Below, one piece after another: positions 1-5,034 of a stretch of DNA of 5,034 bases (position 1 is the stretch's first letter; each line of letters begins with the position of its first letter). The notes beneath the pieces are model-generated. The model did not search any database. It was not told the origin of the DNA and worked only from the letters and a program-made list of their open reading frames with translations. Made by a program: the position numbers and the translations under genes. The DNA is from an uncultured Hyphomicrobiales bacterium (GTDB lineage Bacteria; Pseudomonadota; Alphaproteobacteria; Rhizobiales; Beijerinckiaceae), in the NCBI GenBank assembly GCA_903932565.1, contig CAIZGQ010000611.1, positions 1 through 5,034 of the forward strand, given 5' to 3'.

Positions 1-342
1 CGTTGCCGACCCTTGCACCTGCACCATCACATAATTCCATGTCGGGACAACGCGCCCGGTCTGACGCTTGGTCTCATACCAAGACGGACTGACATAATGA
101 TCTTCAGCCTGAAAAACGATCAGCACGCGCGGATCTTTTTGCAAGGCCTGCCAGACCGGATTGGCCTTTGCCACATGCGCGTGAAGGTGCAGGACGCCGT
201 CCTGTTCAACTGGAATGAACGGAATGCAATCAGCACTCGCGCCGTCCAGGCCCGCTGTGATCAGCAGCCCAAGGGGACGGGCTTTGATCACCTCGATCAG
301 GACAGACCGGTCCGTGATCCGGAAGTGCTCCGGCTCATACAT
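1..342 (-). CDS. PaiB-family FMN-binding protein, C-terminal part missing
   Basis: The first 114 codons read MYEPEHF... up to ...VQVQGSAT, and the frame stays open to the left edge. The family (FMN-binding domain 2, named after Bacillus PaiB) has a split-barrel flavin-binding fold and is usually about 200-210 residues, so roughly half is present. Family hallmarks visible are the N-terminal MYxPxHF (1-7), HAHVAKANPVW (54-64), YVSPSWYETK (83-92) and VPTWNY (99-104). No signal peptide or membrane segment is seen, so it is probably cytoplasmic. Position 108 is Gln, where I recall family members usually having His (TWNYxxVH). The ATG at 342 is chosen because it follows an AGAGG site and restores the full family N-terminus. 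It lies 10 nt after the dapA stop, so co-transcription is likely. PaiB is called a negative transcriptional regulator in Bacillus; for proteobacterial homologues the role is unclear and regulation is only inferred. The family call is firm, the function is not. Confidence 0.93.
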   Translation of the reverse strand, partial: MYEPEHFRITDRSVLIEVIKARPLGLLITAGLDGASADCIPFIPVEQDGVLHLHAHVAKANPVWQALQKDPRVLIVFQAEDHYVSPSWYETKRQTGRVVPTWNYVMVQVQGSAT

Positions 343-349
343 GGCGGGG

Positions 350-354
350 CCTCT
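350..354 (-). promoter_or_regulatory. Ribosome binding site of the paiB-like gene
   Basis: On the minus strand AGAGG lies 7 nt before the ATG at 342, and its first two bases are the last two of the dapA TAG stop. This supports the chosen start. It also suggests that ribosomes ending on dapA may reinitiate here, giving translational coupling. The coupling is inferred. Confidence 0.6.
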
Positions 355-1246
355 AAAGACCCTTCAGGCCGGCATGGGCCATGGCGCGGCGGATCGCAGC
401 CTTGGTCGGCTCGGTTGAGGGCACCAATGGCAGGCGAACCTCTTCACTCACGCGGCCCAGCACGGAGAGCCCGTACTTTGCGCCTGTCACACCAGCTTCA
501 AGGAAGGTTGCGGCATGCAGCGGCACAAGCTTGTCCTGGATAGCGAGCGCCTTGGCAAAATCGCCCGCCAGCGCATGGTCCATGAGCTCCGCGCAGGCGC
601 GCGGCGCAATGTTGGAGACGACCGAGATGCAGCCGTGCGCACCCGCCGCCATGCAGGACAGCGCCGTGATGTCATCCCCCGACAGCTGGATGAAGTCCGG
701 CCCCATGGCCTCGCGCTGCAACGAGATGCGCCCGACCTGGCCTGTTGCATCCTTGACGCCCACAACGTTGGTCAATTCGTAGCAGCGACGCATGGTGTCG
801 ACCGACATGTCGATGACCGACCGCGGCGGAATATTGTAGATGACAATCGGGATGCCGATGGCGTCATTGATTGCCTTGAAGTGCTGAAACAGCCCTTCCT
901 GATTGGGCTTGTTGTAATAGGGCGTGACGACGAGCACGGCGTCTGCGCCAACCTTTTCGGCATGCTGGGCAAGCAGCACGGCCTCGTGCGTGTTGTTGGA
1001 GCCAGCACCTGCGATCACCGGCACGCGACCGCGCGTCTCGGCCACGCAGATCTCAACCGCGCGGTGATGCTCGGCCACAGACAGCGTCGGGCTCTCACCC
1101 GTGGTGCCCACCGGCACAAACCCCTTGGTGCCCTCGGAAATCTGCCAGTCGATGAGCTTGCGAAAGGAGTCTTCGTCCAGCGCACCATGACGGAACGGGG
1201 TGACGAGCGCCGTGAGGGAGCCCTGAAATCTGACGGTCTGCGCCAT
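353..1246 (-). CDS. dapA: 4-hydroxy-tetrahydrodipicolinate synthase
   Basis: DapA condenses pyruvate with L-aspartate-4-semialdehyde to hydroxytetrahydrodipicolinate, the committed step towards meso-diaminopimelate for peptidoglycan and towards lysine. It is a cytoplasmic TIM-barrel enzyme, normally a homotetramer. The product is 297 aa (E. coli 292). Numbered from this start, visible active-site residues are the GTTGES loop with T48 and T49, Y111 in PYYNKP (reaching into the partner subunit), Y137 and R142 in YNIPPRS, and the Schiff-base lysine K165 in VVGVKDATG. All match E. coli T44, T45, Y107, Y133, R138 and K161. Of the E. coli lysine-feedback residues, S48, H56, N80, E84 and Y106 are kept, but A49 is Pro and H53 is Val, so weaker lysine inhibition is possible. 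An in-frame ATG at 1252 (299 aa) also exists; 1246 is preferred because GAAGG sits 7 nt before it and only 1 nt before the other. The gene is divergent from the transglycosylase gene and leads the paiB-like gene. Confidence 0.97.
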   Translation of the reverse strand: MAQTVRFQGSLTALVTPFRHGALDEDSFRKLIDWQISEGTKGFVPVGTTGESPTLSVAEHHRAVEICVAETRGRVPVIAGAGSNNTHEAVLLAQHAEKVGADAVLVVTPYYNKPNQEGLFQHFKAINDAIGIPIVIYNIPPRSVIDMSVDTMRRCYELTNVVGVKDATGQVGRISLQREAMGPDFIQLSGDDITALSCMAAGAHGCISVVSNIAPRACAELMDHALAGDFAKALAIQDKLVPLHAATFLEAGVTGAKYGLSVLGRVSEEVRLPLVPSTEPTKAAIRRAMAHAGLKGL

Positions 1247-1253
1247 CGCCATG

Positions 1254-1258
1254 CCTTC
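1254..1258 (-). promoter_or_regulatory. Ribosome binding site deciding the dapA start
   Basis: On the minus strand GAAGG is followed by one C, then ATGGCG, then ATG. Spacing is 7 nt to the ATG at 1246 and 1 nt to the ATG at 1252. Normal spacing therefore favours the second ATG, giving an MAQTVRF N-terminus. Confidence 0.6.
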
Positions 1259-1452
1259 GCTGGATTACGTGAAATCGCTTCGCCCCATCCTTGCCGCAAT
1301 GGACGGCTCATATGGGGGATCGCACAGATAGCCCCTGAGGCCGCGCGTGGGAAGAGGCGAGCTGTACCCGGCGCATTGGCCGTTGTTCGGCTGGCGCCCG
1401 TCTCATGACGACACGACAGTCCCGTTCATCCCATTCGTTAAAGACTAAGCGT

Positions 1453-1462
1453 TGGTTAACCA
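1453..1462. promoter_or_regulatory. Perfect 10-bp palindrome, possible operator
   Basis: TGGTTAACCA is its own reverse complement. It lies in a locally AT-richer patch that also has a TTAA at 1438-1441, just upstream of the tandem repeats and between two divergent genes. Such dyads often bind dimeric regulators, but no specific regulator is recognised. The two TTAA cores are 14 nt apart, which does not fit the TTAA-N7-TTAA CtrA box. Confidence 0.3.
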
Positions 1463-1480
1463 GTCGTGAACATCACTTAG

Positions 1481-1537
1481 GCAAGGTGCTTTGGGCAAGG
1501 TGTTTTGGGCAAGGTGCTTCGGGCCAAGGTGCTTCGG
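1481..1537. repeat. Four tandem copies of a 14-bp unit
   Basis: Units are GCAAGGTGCTTTGG (1481-1494), GCAAGGTGTTTTGG (1495-1508), GCAAGGTGCTTCGG (1509-1522) and GCCAAGGTGCTTCGG (1523-1537, one extra C). They are directly adjacent and differ at one or two positions. Inside units 1, 3 and 4, AAG-GTG-CTT forms a small dyad with a 3-nt centre, so each copy is quasi-palindromic. The period of 14 is not a multiple of three and no credible gene crosses the block, so it is non-coding. It ends 68 nt before the start codon of the transglycosylase gene, placing it in that gene's promoter or leader. It could be a slipped-strand tandem repeat or an array of protein-binding sites. Confidence 0.9.
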
Positions 1538-1605
1538 GTAACGCGGTGAGGGTGAAGCAGCTTTTGCTATGCACCCGGATATGACCTGCAAACTGACGGA
1601 TCAAG

Positions 1606-3999
1606 ATGCTCTTTTCAGGCCTGCCCGGCGTCCGCGCCGTCATGAAACACCCTGGCCGAGCCCTGCTTGGAGCCGGGTTTGTGGTCGGCTGCCTTTCAAC
1701 GCCGTTCGCCTTGGCGCCGGTCAACTCACAATTTTACAAGCACTTCCACGTCGTTCGCGAGATTGAGGACGGTCGCATGGGCCTGTCGGCGTTTGCGGTT
1801 TGGGCAGATGCCAAGATCGATGTCGCCGTCTCGCATTTCAAAAGCGCGACATTCCCCCACGACTTCGAAGTCTCCCCGCCTCCAGCTCGTCTTGGCGATG
1901 CGCCTGCGCGCGCACCAGACCAGGCGATCAATCTGGATGACCCGCTCGCCAACCGGCCCCGCGACGGGCTGGCAGTCGAAGCCGCAACACCTCCAGTGGA
2001 CCCGTCCACCCTTCTTGACCCGCGCATTGATTTGACCGGCGTCCGTGAAGCGATCAGCGCCTACCATGCAGGCAAGCTGGCCGACGGCGACGCAGCCGCC
2101 CGCACCATCCGCGATCCCATGGCCCGGATCGCCGCCGACTGGGTCGCGCTGCGGTTGTTTCCGCGTGAGACCGGCTTTAACCGGGTGACGGCATTTCTGG
2201 ATGCCCACCCGGCCTGGCCCTCTGCGGGCTGGGGGCGTCGGCGCGCCGAGGAGGCCATCTTCGCCGACAAGTCAGCGATGTCAAAGGCGCAGGCATTGTT
2301 TGCCCAGCACACGCCGGAGACCGCCTACGGCAAGCTGGCGCAAGCAAAGTTGCTCATTGCGGCCGACCGCAACCCGGACGCCAATGCCATCATCCGCGAT
2401 CTTTGGCGGACCGATGACTGTGCCGGGAACCTCGAGGCAGCCATTCTCAAACAATTCGGCGACCGCCTGACGCCGGCCGACCACAAGGCGCGCGCGGACC
2501 GGTTGCTGTATAAAAACAATTCTGCCGCTGGGCTGCGCGCTGCAACGCTGGCGGGACCCGATGTGCTGGCGCTTGCCAGAATTCGCATCGCCATGAACAA
2601 CGAGACCGCCACAGACAAGATGCTGGCGACAATCCCGGCAAGCCTCAAGGATGATCCGGCCGCGCTGTTTGCCCGCATCCAGATGGCACGCCGCAGCAAC
2701 AAGATCGCTGAGGCGGCTGCGCTGATGTTGGCGGCCCCGCGAGACTGGTCGGCCATCGTTGATCCCGACGAATGGTGGGTGGAGCGTCGGCTGATCGCCC
2801 GAAAGCTGCTCGATACGGGTGACGCCAAAACCGCCCTGCGGATCGCCCAGGACGCGTCACCCGCCAGCCACGAAAACCAGATCGAAGCCGCCTTCCACGC
2901 GGGCTGGATTGCGCTGCGGTTTCTCAACGACACCGCAACTGCGACGCGCGAATTTGACCGCCTGGCGTCCTACGCCGAGACACCGATGTCACGGGCGCGC
3001 GCCGCCTATTGGCAGGGCCGCACGGCAGAGGCCTCCGGCGCGGGCGAGCGGGCATTGGGCCTCTATGAGTCAGCCGCCGCCCAGACCAGCACCTTTTACG
3101 GCCAGATGGCCCGCACGCGTCTGGGCAAAGGCACGCCACCCATCCGCCGCGCGCTCAGCATTGCCCGGGGCGATGATCGCGTGGAGGTGATCCGCGTCAT
3201 TGAATTGCTGATGGCACTGGATGAGCGCGAGATCGCGTTCTCATTGGCGATGGATTGCGCAAAGACCCTTTCGGAAGATCGACAAATTGCAGCCCTCGCC
3301 GCTCTCATGCAGACGGCACAGGATGCGCGCGCCACACTGGCCATTGGCAAGGTCGCCTCGCAGCGCGGCTTTGCTTTGGACGACGCGGCGTTCCCGATCT
3401 TTGGCATTCCAGCCTATACACCGCTCAGCAATTCCGCCGGGCGCGAGATCGTCTATGCCATCGCGCGGCAGGAAAGCTCATTCCAGACGAAAGCAGTGTC
3501 GGGTGCTGGCGCGCGCGGCCTGATGCAGATGATTGTGTCGACCGCGCAACGCACGGCGCAGCGGGCAAAAGTTGCCTTCAGCGCGGATCGGCTGACCACG
3601 GACCCCGCGTTTAATGCGCAGCTGGGTGCAGCGCATCTGGGTGACCTTCTGCAGGAACAGGGCGGCTCCCACATCCTGACCTTTGCGGCCTACAATGCCG
3701 GCGGCAAGCGCGTGAAGGAATGGATGAGCGCGTATGGCGATCCGCGCCAGCCGGGCGTTGACGCCATCGACTGGATCGAGCGCATTCCAATCACCGAGAC
3801 GCGCAATTACGTGCAGCGCGTTCTTGAAAATGTCGAGATGTACAAGGAACGGTTTGCGGAAGACGCCAATGGCGGCATTGCGGCCAAAACGGCGACCGCG
3901 ACGGGAAGCACAGCACCTGCCGCAGCCACCGTTGCGCAGGCACAGCCCAGCAAAGCGCCGGAAAAACCACGGCCCTTGCCAGTTGAAAGCCCAATGTGA
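1606..3999 (+). CDS. Slt70-type lytic murein transglycosylase (GH23)
   Basis: The enzyme would cleave the MurNAc-GlcNAc bond of peptidoglycan in the periplasm, leaving 1,6-anhydro-MurNAc ends. The product is 797 aa, longer than E. coli Slt70 (645). Order: basic n-region and hydrophobic export segment (about 10-37); proline-rich extension of unknown role (about 38-144); alpha-superhelical region with TPR-like helices (about 146-510), including the family signature AYWQGRTAE (467-475) and STFYGQMA (495-502); linker (about 510-600); catalytic domain (about 605-750); Ala/Pro tail (about 757-797). Catalytic features are ARQESSF with Glu623, GARGLMQ (635-641), AAYNAG with Tyr696, and ETRNYV (731-736), all intact. 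The usual MP of the LMQ-MP-TA stretch is replaced (MQMIVSTA). An in-frame stop at 1594 and no earlier ATG support 1606, which has only a weak GGA 5 nt upstream; the ATG at 1642 (785 aa, MKHPGRALL...) would give a tidier signal peptide but has no ribosome site. VVGC (26-29) could be a lipobox. The gene is divergent from dapA. Confidence 0.95.
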   Translation: MLFSGLPGVRAVMKHPGRALLGAGFVVGCLSTPFALAPVNSQFYKHFHVVREIEDGRMGLSAFAVWADAKIDVAVSHFKSATFPHDFEVSPPPARLGDAPARAPDQAINLDDPLANRPRDGLAVEAATPPVDPSTLLDPRIDLTGVREAISAYHAGKLADGDAAARTIRDPMARIAADWVALRLFPRETGFNRVTAFLDAHPAWPSAGWGRRRAEEAIFADKSAMSKAQALFAQHTPETAYGKLAQAKLLIAADRNPDANAIIRDLWRTDDCAGNLEAAILKQFGDRLTPADHKARADRLLYKNNSAAGLRAATLAGPDVLALARIRIAMNNETATDKMLATIPASLKDDPAALFARIQMARRSNKIAEAAALMLAAPRDWSAIVDPDEWWVERRLIARKLLDTGDAKTALRIAQDASPASHENQIEAAFHAGWIALRFLNDTATATREFDRLASYAETPMSRARAAYWQGRTAEASGAGERALGLYESAAAQTSTFYGQMARTRLGKGTPPIRRALSIARGDDRVEVIRVIELLMALDEREIAFSLAMDCAKTLSEDRQIAALAALMQTAQDARATLAIGKVASQRGFALDDAAFPIFGIPAYTPLSNSAGREIVYAIARQESSFQTKAVSGAGARGLMQMIVSTAQRTAQRAKVAFSADRLTTDPAFNAQLGAAHLGDLLQEQGGSHILTFAAYNAGGKRVKEWMSAYGDPRQPGVDAIDWIERIPITETRNYVQRVLENVEMYKERFAEDANGGIAAKTATATGSTAPAAATVAQAQPSKAPEKPRPLPVESPM

Positions 4000-4031
4000 G
4001 GGGCCTCTCCCGCGACGCGCCCTGACATTCA

Positions 4032-4050
4032 AAGCAAACTGACGTTGCTT
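4032..4050. other. Weak inverted repeat downstream of the transglycosylase gene
   Basis: AAGCAA and TTGCTT form a 6-bp stem with a 7-nt loop, 33 nt after the transglycosylase stop. There is no T-run after it and the stem is AT-rich, so it is a poor intrinsic terminator. The rest of the 106-nt gap to the hydrolase gene shows no strong terminator or recognisable promoter, so read-through into the next gene is possible. Confidence 0.25.
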
Positions 4051-4091
4051 GGCGGAATGCGGTAGGCTTGGGGGAATGTGAAGCCAACCTC

Positions 4092-4095
4092 AGGA
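4092..4095 (+). promoter_or_regulatory. Ribosome binding site of the hydrolase gene
   Basis: AGGA lies 10 nt before the ATG at 4106. An in-frame TGA at 4079-4081 with no ATG, GTG or TTG between it and 4106 makes this the only likely start. Confidence 0.5.
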
Positions 4096-4105
4096 TCTTT
4101 GGCCG

Positions 4106-5034
4106 ATGCCGCCAGACCCCTACACCACCCAATTCATTTCCGGCCCCGACGGCCTGCTGCTGCACCTGCGCGACTATGGCAGCCGCGAGAGCAGCCTCAC
4201 CCCCGTTGTCTGCTTGCCCGGCCTGACTCGCCCCTGCGGCGACTTCCACGCGCTGGCGCTTCGGCTGTCGGCAAAAGGCCGACGCGTGCTGGCCATCGAT
4301 TATCGCGGGCGTGGCCTGTCGCAATGGGACAAGGACTGGAAGCGCTACGACGTGTTTGTCGAAAGCGCCGACATCCAGACGATGTTGGTGGCGTCGGGCG
4401 TGCCTGAGGCGATCTTCGTGGGTACATCGCGCGGTGGCCTTCACATCATGGCGCTGGCGGCGCTGAAGCCGTCCCTCATCAAGGCGGCGGTGCTGAATGA
4501 CATCGGCCCGATCATCGAGCCAGCCGGGCTGCAGCGCATTAAGGGCTATCTCGGCAAGATCACGCAGCCAGACACACTGGCGCAGGCCGTGGACATGCTC
4601 AAAAGCCTGTTTGGAGAGCAATTCACCAACGTCAGCGAAGCGGATTGGGACATTTACGCCCAGCTGACCTACCCGCTGAAAAACGGGAAGATGGGACCCG
4701 GGTTTGACCCCAACCTCTTCAAGACGCTGGAGGCTTTGAACCCCGACACACCCCTCCCCGTGCTCTGGCCGCAGTTCGACGGGCTGCGCAATGTGCCATT
4801 GCTGGTGATCCGGGGCGCAAATTCGGACCTGCTGTCGCCGGCGACCTTCGAGGCCATGCTCAACCGCCGAACGCAAATGGCAGAGGCTGAGGCGGCGGCG
4901 GCCCGCGATGCCAATCTACCCGCGCCCGACAGCGCGCCCTACCCGCCCGTGGAAGGCTTTGTGGTGGAGGGACAGGGCCATGCACCCCTGCTGCTCGATG
5001 AGGCGAGTCTCGCCCGAATCGAGGCCTTCGTGCA
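4106..5034 (+). CDS. Alpha/beta hydrolase, last codons beyond the window
   Basis: The frame runs 309 codons from ATG (MPPDPYTTQF...) to the right edge without a stop. It is an alpha/beta-hydrolase-fold protein with a complete triad: nucleophile Ser108 in the elbow GTSRGG (106-111), Asp241 in RGANSDLLS (236-244) and His292 in GQGHAPLL (289-296). LPGLTR (37-42) takes the place of the usual HGxP oxyanion loop, and DYRGRGLS (65-72) and NDIGP (131-135) are typical of one bacterial subgroup. A cap region lies at about 135-215. The final helix of the fold (LARIEAFV) is already reached, so few residues should be missing. Between Asp241 and His292 there is an Ala/Pro-rich stretch (about 260-282) that looks like an insertion. 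No signal peptide is seen, so it is probably cytoplasmic. Substrate is unknown: esterase, lactonase or C-C hydrolase are all possible. It follows the transglycosylase gene by 106 nt on the same strand, with no evident functional link. Confidence 0.93.
   Translation, partial: MPPDPYTTQFISGPDGLLLHLRDYGSRESSLTPVVCLPGLTRPCGDFHALALRLSAKGRRVLAIDYRGRGLSQWDKDWKRYDVFVESADIQTMLVASGVPEAIFVGTSRGGLHIMALAALKPSLIKAAVLNDIGPIIEPAGLQRIKGYLGKITQPDTLAQAVDMLKSLFGEQFTNVSEADWDIYAQLTYPLKNGKMGPGFDPNLFKTLEALNPDTPLPVLWPQFDGLRNVPLLVIRGANSDLLSPATFEAMLNRRTQMAEAEAAAARDANLPAPDSAPYPPVEGFVVEGQGHAPLLLDEASLARIEAFV

Larger units (their letters stand above)
1247..1605. other. Divergent intergenic region between dapA and the transglycosylase gene
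   Basis: No convincing gene lies here. Open frames that reach into it are extensions of antisense shadows of dapA or are short and repeat-derived. It must carry the promoters for both divergent units, but I find no -35/-10 pair near consensus on either strand. The dapA-proximal half (about 1260-1430) is GC-rich with no clear structure. The half nearer the transglycosylase gene holds the TGGTTAACCA palindrome and the 14-bp tandem repeats, after which the last 70 nt lead to the transglycosylase start. At this length, long untranslated leaders or several regulator sites are possible. Confidence 0.7.

Noticed and set aside
13..543. Plus-strand frame of 176 codons at the left edge
   Set aside because: It is antisense to the PaiB-like gene and the end of dapA, both with strong family motifs, and has no recognisable protein features.
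515..1408. Plus-strand open frame of 297 codons covering most of dapA and part of the intergenic region
   Set aside because: It is antisense to a clear dapA. Its residues (rich in R, H, D) match the complement of G/C-biased codons, and it resembles no known protein.
1438..1459. Two TTAA cores resembling a CtrA box
   Set aside because: The spacing is 14 nt instead of 7, so it does not match TTAA-N7-TTAA.
1545..1573. Possible promoter with an extended -10 (TGCTATGCA) ahead of the transglycosylase gene
   Set aside because: The hexamer matches the -10 consensus poorly and the corresponding -35 position (GGTGAG) has no resemblance to consensus.
1473..1724. Minus-strand frame of 83 codons over the repeat block
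   Set aside because: Its repetitive PEAPWPEAPCP-like end is only a translation of the 14-bp repeats, and it overlaps the transglycosylase start. No ribosome site or protein similarity is seen.
3996..4010. GAGGGGCCTC palindrome at the transglycosylase stop as a terminator
   Set aside because: The stem is only 4 bp with a 2-nt loop and no T-run follows, so it is not a credible terminator.
3791..4876. Minus-strand open frame of 361 codons
   Set aside because: It lies antisense to the end of the transglycosylase gene and most of the alpha/beta hydrolase gene, whose triad and motifs are clear. Its composition is typical of an antisense shadow in GC-rich DNA.

Overview
The window looks like chromosomal DNA from a GC-rich alphaproteobacterium. 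The evidence is the strong G/C bias at third codon positions, the protein styles, and a divergent dapA / soluble lytic transglycosylase pair, an arrangement I recall as common in that class. The exact lineage cannot be read from the sequence. There are four protein genes, two of them cut by the window edges. I see no RNA genes, insertion sequences, CRISPR arrays or phage genes.

Left part, minus strand: dapA (353-1246, first enzyme of the diaminopimelate/lysine branch) is followed after 10 nt by a PaiB-type FMN-binding protein gene. Its first 114 codons are present, and the rest lies beyond the left edge. The tight spacing and a ribosome binding site overlapping the dapA stop indicate one transcription unit.

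Centre: a roughly 360-nt non-coding region (1247-1605) separates dapA from a divergent gene on the plus strand and must hold both promoters. It contains a perfect 10-bp palindrome (1453-1462) and four head-to-tail copies of a 14-bp unit (1481-1537), the most unusual non-coding structure here. The plus-strand gene (1606-3999) encodes a long Slt70-type lytic transglycosylase. It has an N-terminal export segment, an uncharacterised proline-rich extension, an alpha-superhelical region, an intact GH23 catalytic domain and an Ala/Pro-rich tail.

Right part: after a 106-nt gap, an alpha/beta hydrolase with a complete Ser-Asp-His triad starts at 4106 and runs off the right edge, probably only a few codons short of its end.

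Functionally, the divergent pair joins peptidoglycan precursor supply (DapA makes the precursor of meso-diaminopimelate and lysine) with peptidoglycan cleavage (Slt). The PaiB-like protein and the hydrolase have no clear link to this. The window is mostly ordinary core genome. The repeat block, the unusual Slt N-terminus and the PaiB placement deserve a second look, and I find no convincing new multi-gene system.
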